Below, one piece after another: positions 8,448 through 17,038 of a stretch of DNA of 33,250 bases. This stretch comes from an uncultured bacterium (GTDB lineage Bacteria > Vulcanimicrobiota > Xenobia > Xenobiales > Xenobiaceae): assembly GCA_934636825.1 (NCBI GenBank), contig CAKUBG010000029.1:1-33250 (forward strand), read 5' to 3'. The notes under the pieces were generated by a model, which was given only the letters and a program-made list of their open reading frames with translations, ran no database searches and was not told the DNA's origin. Made by a program: the position numbers and the translations under genes. The stretch's first letter is position 1, and each line of letters begins with the position of its first letter.

Positions 8448-9566
8448 TTATTGCTTGCGCAGTGCCAAGCCGGCTACAACCATAGCCATAGGCGCAAGTG
8501 CTTCGAGATCATCAGCCTCAATGCCCTGAACGTTCTCAATCGAAGCGCTCCGGAACGGATTAGCTATCTGACACTCGATACTTAACTCATTCGCCAAGTA
8601 GACATCGATATTCTTCATTCTGGCTGTACCGCCGGAAAGAACGACCAAGTCTACCGACTCTGCTTTTTCTTTAGACCGATAATAATCGAATGAAAGCTGG
8701 ATATCTCTAACCAAATCGTTCAAAACGGGAACGATAATCTTAAAGACTCGCATCGTAGTAGGAGCTACCGGCGCAGAGTCATCACCGACCCTAACTTCGC
8801 ACTTTTCAATCTTGAAGCGTTCAGCTTCTTCGAAAGATAAGTTCAGCTCCTGTCCGATAGCTTTCGTAAAGCTATTACCGGCTACAGAAATAGTTCTATT
8901 TTGGCGGAGCAAGCCCGCCTTAAAAATGTTAATGCTTCCCGATGAAGCCCCCAAATTTATCAGAGCAATAGTTTTATCGCCGGCGGAAAACTCAGGATTA
9001 CTCTCTTGCAAAGCTCTCAAGAGGGCAAAAGGCTCCAAGTCTACAGCTTCAGGAATAGCACCGGCTATTTGGATAAGCTCGCGAGTGTTGGTAATCATCT
9101 CTTTGGGAGCAGCTACCAACAGAACTTCCATCATCTTAGGATCGTCGGGAATCGATTCTTGAAGGATCAGGCCGCTGACTTGAGCGTCTGACACAGCGTA
9201 AGGTAGATATTGCTCAGCCTGATATTGAATAGAAGTGGAAAGCTCGCGCTCGGTCATGACAGGCATTCTGATAGGCCTAATCACCACCGATTGGCCGGAC
9301 ACGGCACTTACGATAGGGCACTCTGCTGGAAAATTGTTCTCCTTAAGCAGTTCTTTAATAGTCTCGCCTAAAGTTTGGGCATCGACAATAGCGCCATCTT
9401 TAATAGTTGCCGGAGGGGTAGGGCAAGAAGCATAACGTGTAAGTTGAAGTCCTTTTTTACCACGAACCATAGCAGCAACTTTTATGGTATTGCTGCCAAT
9501 GTCCATACCGCACACTTCTTCTTCTTTTTTGAAGATCTTCTTCAACAATCCGTTGATAAAGTCCAT
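8448..9566 (-). CDS. pilM: PilM, actin-like pilus assembly ATPase
   Basis: PilM is a cytoplasmic actin/FtsA-fold protein that docks on the N-terminus of PilN. The phosphate-1 motif GMDIGSNTIKVA is at about residues 20-31, QYLPY with the preceding SIQYQAE is typical of PilM, and a second nucleotide motif LSGGTARMKNI lies near 320. At 372 aa the length is slightly above the usual 350. AGAAGGGG stands 6 bases upstream of the ATG. It opens the pilMNOPQ block. The 175-base spacer upstream (9567-9740) has a 7-bp hairpin (TTCTTGG with CCAAGAA, near 9632-9660); a promoter is expected there but I could not pick one out. Confidence 0.95.
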   Translation of the reverse strand: MDFINGLLKKIFKKEEEVCGMDIGSNTIKVAAMVRGKKGLQLTRYASCPTPPATIKDGAIVDAQTLGETIKELLKENNFPAECPIVSAVSGQSVVIRPIRMPVMTERELSTSIQYQAEQYLPYAVSDAQVSGLILQESIPDDPKMMEVLLVAAPKEMITNTRELIQIAGAIPEAVDLEPFALLRALQESNPEFSAGDKTIALINLGASSGSINIFKAGLLRQNRTISVAGNSFTKAIGQELNLSFEEAERFKIEKCEVRVGDDSAPVAPTTMRVFKIIVPVLNDLVRDIQLSFDYYRSKEKAESVDLVVLSGGTARMKNIDVYLANELSIECQIANPFRSASIENVQGIEADDLEALAPMAMVVAGLALRKQ

Positions 9567-9740
9567 TACTGACCCCTTCTCTAAAACCGCACCACAAATA
9601 TATCTGCGCCGACCGCCGCAAGTGGAGTTTTCTTCTTGGCTTCTTAAAAACCTCCAAGAACAGCCTTTACATAGACAAAACTACACTTACGAAGAATTTT
9701 TGCAGTTCGAGCGAAAATACAAAACCCCTTCCGTTTGTAA

Positions 9741-10631
9741 CTAATAGCCAATTCCCGCATAGTATGGCCAATTAACTATAAAATCAATAATTTGACTTTT
9801 GTAAAGTAAACACACAAAAGCGCCTACAGCCATAAAAGTCCCTAACGGCAGGGGATCTTTACCTCTTTTTCCTGATACTAACATCATAAGTACAGCCAAA
9901 GCAGCTCCCAAAACGAAGCTCAAAAAGAAAGAAATAAGTCCTAAATTCCACCCCAAAAAGGAGCCAATCATAGCCGCCAATTTTATATCTCCGCTGCCCA
10001 TAGCTTCCTGTTTGCTAACAAACTTGCCTATCGATTGTATAGCCCAATAGAAAGCGGCTCCTAAAGCCATACCATAAAGAGAAGACAAACCGTTGAGCCA
10101 GGAACTTCCCGCTGCCTCGTAACCTTTTAAGCAATTAGGTAAAAGAGAAAAATCGAAAAAAGTAAAGTCGGCTCGCATGGGAATAAAAAAAGCGCCCACC
10201 AAACCGACAATCATACCACCGTAGGAGACTGAGTCCAAAATAATCCAATGGTCAAAATCGGTAAAAAAGACGACTATGAGCAAACATAAGAAAATAAAAG
10301 CATAAATAAACTCTGCATTAACTCCATTATAGAAGTAATACAGAAAAACTGACATACATGCAGTGAAAGCTTCTATAGCAGCATAGCGCCAAGAATAAGA
10401 GCTGCCGCAAACCGAGCAGCGTCCTCCCAAATAGAAATAGGCTACTATAGGCAAATTTTCCCACCAGCGCAAAGGCGTACCACACGTTCCGCAAGCCGAT
10501 CCGGGCAAAACGACGGAACGTTCCAAAGGAAGACGATAGATGGCCACATTGAGAAAGCTGCCAATTAAGGATCCGTAAATAAAAACAATAACAGCCCCTA
10601 TAAGATTGCTGCTATATAGTTCTTCCAACAT
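9741..10631 (-). CDS. pilD: PilD, prepilin peptidase and N-methyltransferase
   Basis: PilD cuts the leader from prepilins and methylates the new N-terminus. Visible features are the zinc-binding CxxC pair (CGTCGTP, then CSVCG), the first catalytic Asp in FFTDFDHW, the second in GSGDIKLA, and about seven further hydrophobic helices. I start at the ATG at 10631 (296 aa, MLEELYSS) rather than a longer in-frame start at 10745, because the longer form would run through the pilA terminator and the promoter at 10672-10700. No strong ribosome site was found before the chosen ATG. The gene follows pilA and has its own promoter. Both the methyltransferase zinc motif and the peptidase Asp residues are intact. 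Confidence 0.94.
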   Translation of the reverse strand: MLEELYSSNLIGAVIVFIYGSLIGSFLNVAIYRLPLERSVVLPGSACGTCGTPLRWWENLPIVAYFYLGGRCSVCGSSYSWRYAAIEAFTACMSVFLYYFYNGVNAEFIYAFIFLCLLIVVFFTDFDHWIILDSVSYGGMIVGLVGAFFIPMRADFTFFDFSLLPNCLKGYEAAGSSWLNGLSSLYGMALGAAFYWAIQSIGKFVSKQEAMGSGDIKLAAMIGSFLGWNLGLISFFLSFVLGAALAVLMMLVSGKRGKDPLPLGTFMAVGAFVCLLYKSQIIDFIVNWPYYAGIGY

Positions 10632-10671
10632 AAAAAAAGCGGGATGCTCCCTTGCTTTGCGATTCCCCCCC

Positions 10672-10700
10672 AGAATAGAGCAAACTTGACTGAGTGTCAA
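10672..10700 (-). promoter_or_regulatory. Sigma-70-type promoter for pilD
   Basis: Minus-strand TTGACA (10695-10700) is followed after 17 bases by TATTCT (10672-10677). It starts just past the pilA terminator and about 40 bases before the pilD ATG, so pilD can be expressed independently of pilA. Confidence 0.65.
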
Positions 10701-10701
10701 C

Positions 10702-10735
10702 AAAAAAAAGGAGCCTCCCAAAGGAGGCTCCCTCT
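10702..10735 (-). terminator. Strong Rho-independent terminator after pilA
   Basis: A perfect 9-bp GC-rich stem, GGAGCCTCC (10710-10718) with GGAGGCTCC (10723-10731), has a 4-base loop and is followed by eight T on the minus strand. It lies about 45 bases past the pilA stop, so pilA forms its own transcript. Confidence 0.95.
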
Positions 10736-10775
10736 TCTCACTCACGAGAAATTAACAGTAGCCAAAAACTAGCTC

Positions 10776-11240
10776 TTACTGCTTAGTAGCGTCGGGATCA
10801 GCAGCCTTGTTCTCGATCAAGCCCTGAGTGGCAGTGAACTTAGGATAGTCAGCGTCGCAACCAGCGGCACTGTGGTTGGTACCGGAGCAATATACGGTGT
10901 AAACGTCGGGGTTGGTAGCACTCTTGTAAGACGTGGTGTAAGGGGTAGAAGTACCCTGGGAAGGGCACTTAGGAATAGCCTTCATATAAGGCTGCTGGCC
11001 ATTGGCTTCTTTTGTAAGAATATCGAGTTTTTCGGGGTAACGACCGGCGTTGTCGGTAGCGTACATTTCGCAAGCAGTACCGATGTTCTTCAAGTTGGAC
11101 TTGCAGGAGGTGACCTGACCCTGAGCACGAGCGCGGATGAAGTTAGGTACCAAGATAGCAGCCAAAATGGCGATAATAGCGATAACGATCATAAGCTCGA
11201 TTAGGGTGAAACCCTTACGAGAAGAGACGCGATGCATCAT
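10776..11240 (-). CDS. pilA: PilA, type IV major pilin precursor
   Basis: The precursor has a short charged leader and the classic cleavage site KG/FTLIELMIVIAIIAIL, with Gly at -1 and Glu at +5, followed by the long hydrophobic helix. Cleavage falls after residue 10. The globular part holds six Cys residues (two near CKSN and ACEMY, one in KCPSQ, two in YCSGT and GCDAD, and others nearby), so disulfides are likely. GGAGG lies 10 bases before the ATG; a second ATG follows at once at 11237. With its own strong promoter and strong terminator, plus pilC, pilB and pilT just upstream, this is the best candidate for the abundant pilus subunit. Its length (154 aa) is normal for a pilin. Confidence 0.93.
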   Translation of the reverse strand: MMHRVSSRKGFTLIELMIVIAIIAILAAILVPNFIRARAQGQVTSCKSNLKNIGTACEMYATDNAGRYPEKLDILTKEANGQQPYMKAIPKCPSQGTSTPYTTSYKSATNPDVYTVYCSGTNHSAAGCDADYPKFTATQGLIENKAADPDATKQ

Positions 11241-11323
11241 CTGATGATTTCCTCCAAAATATTTACGAATGCAGGCCTAATAGAGCTGTACCTTTATGGC
11301 AACGACCCTACAGGTATGGTCAA

Positions 11324-11352
11324 ATACTAATGCACTCCCTTCTCTTTGTCAA
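11324..11352 (-). promoter_or_regulatory. Sigma-70-type promoter for pilA
   Basis: Minus-strand TTGACA (11347-11352), a 17-base spacer and TAGTAT (11324-11329) predict a transcript start near 11317 and a leader of about 75 bases before the pilA ATG. The exact -35 consensus fits high expression of a major pilin. Confidence 0.75.
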
Positions 11353-11389
11353 CCTCGTGCAATTGATTGTTGTTCTAATTTAATATTTT

Positions 11390-11458
11390 TTACAAAAAAG
11401 CAAAAGTTGGGAAAATTCCCACAAATTCAGCGATTTGCCTAAAGAATTTTCCCAACTT
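11390..11458 (-). terminator. Terminator after pilC
   Basis: A perfect 15-bp stem, AAGTTGGGAAAATTC (11404-11418) with GAATTTTCCCAACTT (11444-11458), has a 25-base loop and is followed by T-rich sequence on the minus strand. It lies 60 bases past the pilC stop and separates pilC from pilA transcription. The loop is long for a terminator. Confidence 0.8.
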
Positions 11459-11517
11459 CTTTGGGTTCGACAATGCCTATGAAATACACAGGCACGTATA
11501 CATTTTTTGTAAAAAGC

Positions 11518-12747
11518 CTAAGCCATACTTCCTACCAACTGATACAGAGGCAAGAATACAGAGATAACGATAAAACCTACAATGCCGCCCATACCAACAA
11601 TCATAATAGGCTCTAACATGGAAGTCAGTGAGGAGAGCAAGTAGTCAACTTCGGTGTCATAGAAGTCGGCGATCTTGGAAAGCATAGCATCCAAGTTACC
11701 AGTTTCTTCACCTACGGCTACCATTTGAGTGACCATAGGCGGAAACATACCGGAAGCTCCCAAAGGAGAAGCGATACTTTCACCTTCACGGATACTGTCT
11801 CTGATTCGAGTGACGGTAGCGGCAATTACTTCGTTACCGGAGGCCTTACCTACAATTTCCAAAGATTGCATAATAGGTACACCGGAAGAGAGCAAGGTAC
11901 CCAAAGTGCGGCAGAAACGTGATATGGCCACTTTTTTATTCAGCAAACCAAAAACAGGCAAATTGAGTTTGAGTTGGTCAAATTGCTTACGTCCGGCCGG
12001 AGTTTCGATATATTTCTTAAGGAGCACAACACAAACACCGCCCCCCAAGAAGAAGCAAGCCAAGAAAACAGGATTGCGGGCCAACTTAGTTATGCCAATC
12101 AAAATTCTGGTAGGCAGAGGCAATTGTAAGTTCATACCTTCGAAGAGAGATACGAACGTGGGTAAAATATAGGTAACTAAGAAAAACACAATACCCATGG
12201 CCATAACTAAGATAACCACAGGATAAGTCAAAGCAGCCTTCACCTTTTTCTTTAAGGCGAAGTCTTTTTCCATGAAGCCGGCCAAACGTTCCAAAACTTC
12301 ATCGAGCACACCACCCATCTCACCGGCTTTTACCATACTGTAATACAACGTGGAAAAGACGTCGGGATGTTTTTGCAGAGCGCTCGATAAAGTAGAGCCA
12401 CCTTCTACGTCGCGTCTAACTTGGACGAGAACTTGCTGCAATTTTTTGTCTTCAGTTTGCTCAGACAAAATGTCAAGGCAACGAACCATTGCCAAGCCAG
12501 CGTTAATCATCGTGGCAAACTGTCTACTAAAAACCGTAAGCGCCTGCTCGTCGACTTTCTTCATATTCTGGAGCCAGCCAAGGATATCTCCATCAGCAGC
12601 GCTTCCAGATCGCTGTTCCATCTTTACGATGGTCATCTTCATGTCCTGTTGGACGATCTTTTGGGCCGCTCTGATATTGGGAGCTTCCAATTGGTCTTTT
12701 CTAATCTGACCCTCTTGATCACGTGCTTCGTATACGAAGACAGGCAT
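11518..12747 (-). CDS. pilC: PilC, type IV pilus inner-membrane platform protein
   Basis: PilC is the polytopic platform on which PilB and PilT act to add or remove pilin. The 409-residue protein has the two repeated GspF/PilC cytoplasmic domains. The first contains FSRQFATMINAGL and YYSMVKAGEMGG, the second FCRTLGTLLSSGVPI and MVAVGEETGNL. Membrane helices lie at about 170-195, 225-245 and at the C-terminus (about 375-400). AGGAGGT stands about 10 bases before the ATG. The gene follows a 21-residue microprotein ORF by 43 bases and ends at its own terminator. Family assignment is clear from both sequence and context. Confidence 0.96.
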   Translation of the reverse strand: MPVFVYEARDQEGQIRKDQLEAPNIRAAQKIVQQDMKMTIVKMEQRSGSAADGDILGWLQNMKKVDEQALTVFSRQFATMINAGLAMVRCLDILSEQTEDKKLQQVLVQVRRDVEGGSTLSSALQKHPDVFSTLYYSMVKAGEMGGVLDEVLERLAGFMEKDFALKKKVKAALTYPVVILVMAMGIVFFLVTYILPTFVSLFEGMNLQLPLPTRILIGITKLARNPVFLACFFLGGGVCVVLLKKYIETPAGRKQFDQLKLNLPVFGLLNKKVAISRFCRTLGTLLSSGVPIMQSLEIVGKASGNEVIAATVTRIRDSIREGESIASPLGASGMFPPMVTQMVAVGEETGNLDAMLSKIADFYDTEVDYLLSSLTSMLEPIMIVGMGGIVGFIVISVFLPLYQLVGSMA

Positions 12748-12790
12748 TGGCGCCTAACCTCCTTGCAACAACTCTCTTTTCAACAAAAAA

Positions 12791-12856
12791 CTAGATACGA
12801 GACAAAGAACCGACAAGAATGCACATAACGGGCACGAGCCACCAAATAGCTGACAT
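12791..12856 (-). CDS. 21-residue hydrophobic microprotein between pilT and pilC
   Basis: A short frame starts with ATG at 12856 and ends with TAG at 12791. A perfect AGGAGGT (12864-12870) lies 7 bases upstream, at least as good as the sites of the pil genes around it. The peptide starts MSAIWWLVPV and ends LVGSLSRI: one hydrophobic segment with two Trp near the start and a basic C-terminal end, the look of a small single-span membrane protein. It sits in the spacer 43 bases before pilC. I do not recognise a family. It may be a small partner of the pilus platform, or a leader peptide that controls pilC translation. The ideal ribosome site in an otherwise unexplained spacer is the main evidence. 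Confidence 0.6.
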   Translation of the reverse strand: MSAIWWLVPVMCILVGSLSRI

Positions 12857-12986
12857 AGCGAATACCTCCTATTTATCTCCCAGCTGCCCTTATAAAAGAA
12901 CAGCTGTCCCAATTACACAATTTCCGTTCATTCGATAAGAGAGCCAGAATCCTTCCTACAGAGAGCAAGGAGACTGGCTATTGCTA

Positions 12987-14078
12987 TTACTTGCGATTGG
13001 CGCTCTCAATCATGCGGCGCAAATCATCGGCGTGGGTAGTATGGTTGAGGGCTTCTTCCATGGTGATCTGCTTAGTGTTGTACAGATCGAGAAGAGCTTG
13101 CTCCATTGTTTGCATACCATGCTTAGAGCCGGTCTGGATGGCGTTGTAAATCTGATGGCTCTTACCTTCGCGGATGAGGTTACGCACAGCAGAAGTGGTA
13201 ATCATAACTTCTACGGCAGGTACGCGGCCTTTACCGGAAGCGTGAGGAATCAATTGCTGAGAGAAGACGCCTTCGAGTACAGAAGCTAACTGAATACGGA
13301 TTTGCTGCTGCTGGTGAGGCGGGAAGACATCGACAATACGGTCTACAGTCTGAGAAGCATCACAAGTATGCAAAGTAGAGAAAACCAAGTGTCCGGTTTC
13401 GGCAGCAGTCAAGGTACCAGCCATAGTATCCAAGTCACGCATCTCACCGACCAAAATGACATCGGGATCTTCACGCAACGAAGAACGTAAAGCGTTGGCC
13501 CAGCTCATGGTATCCTGGCCCAACTCACGCTGGTTGATCATAGACTTCTTGTGGAAGTGTACGTATTCGATAGGATCTTCGATGGTGAGGATATGGAAAT
13601 TGTGCTCGGAGTTGATTAAGTCCAACATGCAAGCCAAAGTGGTAGATTTACCCTGGCCGGTAGCACCAGTAACCAAAATGAGTCCCTGAGGGCTGCGTAC
13701 CATATCTTCAATAACGGGAGGCAAGTTCAATTCGGCGCGAGAGGGAATCACGCTGGAAATTGCACGCAAAGTAGCGCCTACATTGCCGCGCTGCTTAAAA
13801 ACGTTGACACGGAAACGACCATAATCACGCACACCGTGAGAGCAATCCAATTCCCAAGTCTTTTCGAACTTTTCTTTCTGACGCTCGTTCAGAATGCTGT
13901 AAATCAAGCGCTTGCTGTCATCTGATACCAAACGAGGAAGTTCGGTGGGAGTAAGCTTGCCGCTGATACGCAGAATAGGAGGCAGACCTACAGACAGATG
14001 CAAGTCGGAAGCGCCCTTCTCAACGGTAAGTTTAAGCAAGTCGTCCATGGTGTAGCGGAACGTAGATGCTACTGACAT
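12987..14078 (-). CDS. pilT: PilT, pilus retraction ATPase
   Basis: PilT is the hexameric motor that disassembles the pilus and powers twitching. Visible motifs are Walker A GATGQGKSTT (138-147), the Asp box near TIEDPIEY (165-172), Walker B VILVGEMRD (207-215), the His box GHLVFSTLHT (229-238) and the PilT-specific C-terminal SAVRNLIREGK (296-306), matching the AIRNLIRE retraction motif. Walker A has Gln where most family members have Ser. GGAGGT lies 6 bases before the ATG. It follows pilB after 241 bases and is followed by the microprotein and pilC. A palindromic CAGCTG pair (about 12880-12906) lies in the spacer downstream. At 363 aa the length is usual. Confidence 0.96.
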   Translation of the reverse strand: MSVASTFRYTMDDLLKLTVEKGASDLHLSVGLPPILRISGKLTPTELPRLVSDDSKRLIYSILNERQKEKFEKTWELDCSHGVRDYGRFRVNVFKQRGNVGATLRAISSVIPSRAELNLPPVIEDMVRSPQGLILVTGATGQGKSTTLACMLDLINSEHNFHILTIEDPIEYVHFHKKSMINQRELGQDTMSWANALRSSLREDPDVILVGEMRDLDTMAGTLTAAETGHLVFSTLHTCDASQTVDRIVDVFPPHQQQQIRIQLASVLEGVFSQQLIPHASGKGRVPAVEVMITTSAVRNLIREGKSHQIYNAIQTGSKHGMQTMEQALLDLYNTKQITMEEALNHTTHADDLRRMIESANRK

Positions 14079-14230
14079 ATTGTGACCTCCAGATATTGAG
14101 CTTTAGTCTGTGAACCAAACAAAACCGCTTTACAGTCCAAGTAGAACTAATGAAGCTACATTCATTCAACCCGGCACTGCGCTCCTCCCCCATCCGACTA
14201 AAGCGAACAGCCAGCGCTCTGCAATACGGT

Positions 14231-14267
14231 CAAAAAAAATATTTATAAACAAATAGCGCCAAGCGCT
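14231..14267 (-). terminator. Weak terminator candidate after pilB
   Basis: AGCGC (14255-14259) pairs with GCGCT (14263-14267) across a 3-base loop, followed on the minus strand by an A/T-rich run with eight T. The stem is only 5 bp, so read-through from pilB to pilT is likely. Confidence 0.4.
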
Positions 14268-14319
14268 TGCCCTGAAAAAATCTATCCAGGCACAAGCCCA
14301 AAGCGCAATAGAATGATTA

Positions 14320-16062
14320 TTAGAAATCGCCGGAACTTTCTACGTAAACTACGCGCAAGCTCTCTTCCATTGAGGTAACGCCGGCAAGCACCTTAGCCAA
14401 AGCGTCATCTTGCATAGTACGCATACCTTCTTCGATAGCGGCTTGCTTAATTTCGGCAGTAGAGCTGCGGTGCAAAATGAGAGCGCGAACGCGATCAGTA
14501 ATAGTGAGAATTTCGTGAATACCAGTACGTCCGCGATAACCGGTCATTTTACAATTGTCGCAACCTCGACCGCGATAGAAGTTGATTGTCGTGTCGGAGT
14601 ACATAGAAAGTCCGAAACGGCGCACAGCTTCAGGGGTAGGCTCGTAAGGTTCTTTGCAATTGGGACAAATAGTTCTGGCCAAGCGCTGACCAAGTACACC
14701 GATTACAGAAGAAGCTACCAAGAAGGGCTCTACACCCATTTCTACCAAACGTGAGATAGCACCGGAAGCATCGTTTGTGTGCAAAGTAGAAAGTACCAAG
14801 TGACCGGTCAAAGCGGCCTCTACAGCGATTCGAGCCGTTTCGGTGTCTCGAATCTCACCGACCATGATGATATCAGGGTCTTGACGAAGGAAAGCGCGCA
14901 AAGCCGAAGCGAAAGTGAGATCTGCTTTATTGTTTACTTGTACTTGGTTGATACCGGGCAACTGATACTCTACAGGGTCTTCAATAGTGAGAATATTGGT
15001 TAAACCGGTGTTGAGCTTATTTAAGCAAGAGTAAAGAGTGGTTGATTTACCGGATCCTGTAGGGCCGGTAACCAAAATCATACCGTAAGGTTTTTCCACT
15101 ACGTCTTCGAACATGCGCTGGTTTATATCAGAGAAACCGAGCTTATTCAGACCAAGCATTACAGAGCCGCGATCCAAGATACGCATTACTACTTTTTCAC
15201 CGTGAATACAAGGCACAGTGGAAACACGCAAGTCGAACTCACGTCCGTCGTGGCGCAAGTGAATCTTACCATCCTGAGGAATACGGCGCTCGGCGATGTC
15301 CATATTGGACATAATCTTGATACGAGAAACCATGGGAGCCTGGATGTGCTTAGGCGGGCTCATTACGTCGTGCAAAACACCGTCTACACGGTAACGCACT
15401 TTTACATTGCGAGCTTCGGGCTCAATGTGAATGTCGGAAGCTTTATCGTTAATGGCTTGAGAAATAATTAAGTTCACTACGCGAACAATAGGCGCTTCAT
15501 CAACCATTTCTTTGAGCTTATTGATATCGATTTCATTTTCCTCGATATCATCTTCTACTTCCATAGCCTCGCCGAAATCAGTATCGACCAAGCTTTTGAC
15601 GGCGTCATCTACAGCTACCATGTCGGTAGTACCGAACATAGTGCTGATAGCCTTTTTAATAGCATCTTCGGTGGCGATTACTGGTTTAATATCGAAACCG
15701 GTAATTAAACGAATGTCGTCGATAGCCAATACGTTGAGCGGATCGACCATAGCCAAAGTGAGTTTATTATCACGCTGCTCGACAGGAATGACGTTGTAGC
15801 GTTTAGCTAGGTGCTCGGGGATAGATTTTACTAGTTCGGCATCTAGGACTTTTCCGTCTAAATCTACGAAAGCTACGTTCATAGCTTTACCTAGAGATTC
15901 GACAATATCCTTATCGGTGACAAAACCTTTAGCAACTAAGACCTTTTGCAAAGGTTCTTTAGTACTCTCTGCCTGAGCTTTGGCTTTTTCCAACTGACGT
16001 TGAGTAATAAAGCCTTCTTCAACCAGCATAGCACCAATTTCTTCTGGACTCTTGCTAACCAT
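14320..16062 (-). CDS. pilB: PilB, pilus extension ATPase
   Basis: PilB is the hexameric ATPase that drives pilus extension at PilC. Numbered from the ATG at 16062 (580 aa), it has an N-terminal GspE-N/MshEN domain (about 1-145, EEIGAMLVEEGFIT near the start), a linker rich in acid, Walker A GPTGSGKST (333-341), Walker B IIMVGEIRD (398-406), a His box GHLVLSTLHT, and the zinc-binding pairs CPNC (466-469) and CDNC (501-504). MshEN domains in other bacteria bind c-di-GMP, so such control is possible here but not shown. GGAGTGAG lies about 7 bases before this ATG; an in-frame ATG at 16092 is the alternative. It is the first gene of the pil island. Confidence 0.96.
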   Translation of the reverse strand: MVSKSPEEIGAMLVEEGFITQRQLEKAKAQAESTKEPLQKVLVAKGFVTDKDIVESLGKAMNVAFVDLDGKVLDAELVKSIPEHLAKRYNVIPVEQRDNKLTLAMVDPLNVLAIDDIRLITGFDIKPVIATEDAIKKAISTMFGTTDMVAVDDAVKSLVDTDFGEAMEVEDDIEENEIDINKLKEMVDEAPIVRVVNLIISQAINDKASDIHIEPEARNVKVRYRVDGVLHDVMSPPKHIQAPMVSRIKIMSNMDIAERRIPQDGKIHLRHDGREFDLRVSTVPCIHGEKVVMRILDRGSVMLGLNKLGFSDINQRMFEDVVEKPYGMILVTGPTGSGKSTTLYSCLNKLNTGLTNILTIEDPVEYQLPGINQVQVNNKADLTFASALRAFLRQDPDIIMVGEIRDTETARIAVEAALTGHLVLSTLHTNDASGAISRLVEMGVEPFLVASSVIGVLGQRLARTICPNCKEPYEPTPEAVRRFGLSMYSDTTINFYRGRGCDNCKMTGYRGRTGIHEILTITDRVRALILHRSSTAEIKQAAIEEGMRTMQDDALAKVLAGVTSMEESLRVVYVESSGDF

Positions 16063-16208
16063 CCCAAACTCACTCCGTTGCAAGCATTTCACTCGACGCG
16101 AACATCATTTCTTCGCAAAAACGGAAAAAAATCACACGCCAACTGGGTAAGATTGCTTCAAGCAAAATCGGCTTTTATCCTGTTTATATGGGCAAATAAT
16201 TAAATCAA

Positions 16209-16258
16209 ACAAAAAAAAGCTGCCCATTCTTACAAGAACACAGTGGACAACTTTTTTG
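16209..16258 (-). terminator. Terminator after udk
   Basis: AAGCTGCCC (16217-16225) pairs with GGACAACTT (16245-16253), 9 bp with two G-U pairs, followed on the minus strand by a run of eight T. It ends the recO-ruvX-mltG-udk transcript and separates it from pilB. Confidence 0.8.
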
Positions 16259-16279
16259 CCAACAATATAAATAAAAGCA

Positions 16280-17038
16280 CTAAGCTTCGTTTTCTTCTTG
16301 GGCAAAATAATTCACCCTAGGAGGCAAACCGGCTTTGGCTCGCTCTACCACTTGTTCAATCCAAGCTCTGACCATACCGATAGCTACAGCGTTGGATCCG
16401 CCCTCCGGAATAATAATGTTGGCATAACGCTTAGTAGGCTCCGTGTAGAGCATGTGCATGGGACGCACCACTTTTTGGTATTGTTCAATCACTTCATTGA
16501 GGCTGCGTCCACGTTCCATAATATCTCGGCGCAAACGGCGGATAAAACGCACATCGGCGTCTGTTTGTACGAAAATTTTGACATCCATACGCTCGCGCAA
16601 CCTAGGATCGGCCAAAGCCAAAATGCCTTCTACTATTAAAATATGAGCCGGCTTTATAAGTTTGGTCTCTTTGCAACGTGTGTGAGAAATAAAGGAATAA
16701 ACAGGCTGATTTACTTCTTCACCACGACGCAAAGCATCCAAATGTTGAATCAGAAGATCGTTATCATAAGCATCAGGATGATCATAATTCGTCTTAGGAC
16801 GATCCTCTAAGGGAATATCAGACTGATCTTTGTAGTACGAATCTTGAGCAATAACTTGAACTAAATGAGGAGGATAAGATTCTTTTAACTTGCGGGCTAC
16901 AGTTGTCTTACCGGATCCGGTTCCGCCGGCAATACCGATAATCAGAGCAGCTCCCTTTACACCTCCATTATCAGGGCACTCACAATTGGTATTTCCTGAT
17001 ATTGTTTTCGTGCTCTCTGAAGTTTTGTCCAAAGACAT
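16280..17038 (-). CDS. udk: Uridine kinase
   Basis: The enzyme phosphorylates uridine and cytidine to UMP and CMP in pyrimidine salvage. The P-loop GIAGGTGSGKTT is at about 34-45, the substrate-binding QDSYYKD and NYDHPDAYD motifs follow, and VEGILAL plus RFIRRLRRDIMERGRS complete the family pattern. The first 30 residues (with CECP) are extra compared with typical Udk. The ATG at 17038 has AGGAGA 8 bases upstream and lies inside the last 59 bases of mltG, so the two genes overlap. A shorter start inside the extension cannot be excluded. The gene ends at a terminator. It probably shares a transcript with mltG. Confidence 0.93.
   Translation of the reverse strand: MSLDKTSESTKTISGNTNCECPDNGGVKGAALIIGIAGGTGSGKTTVARKLKESYPPHLVQVIAQDSYYKDQSDIPLEDRPKTNYDHPDAYDNDLLIQHLDALRRGEEVNQPVYSFISHTRCKETKLIKPAHILIVEGILALADPRLRERMDVKIFVQTDADVRFIRRLRRDIMERGRSLNEVIEQYQKVVRPMHMLYTEPTKRYANIIIPEGGSNAVAIGMVRAWIEQVVERAKAGLPPRVNYFAQEENEA

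Noticed and set aside
10632..10745. 38-residue N-terminal extension of PilD
   Set aside because: It would translate the pilA terminator and the pilD promoter; PilD proteins normally start near the first membrane helix.
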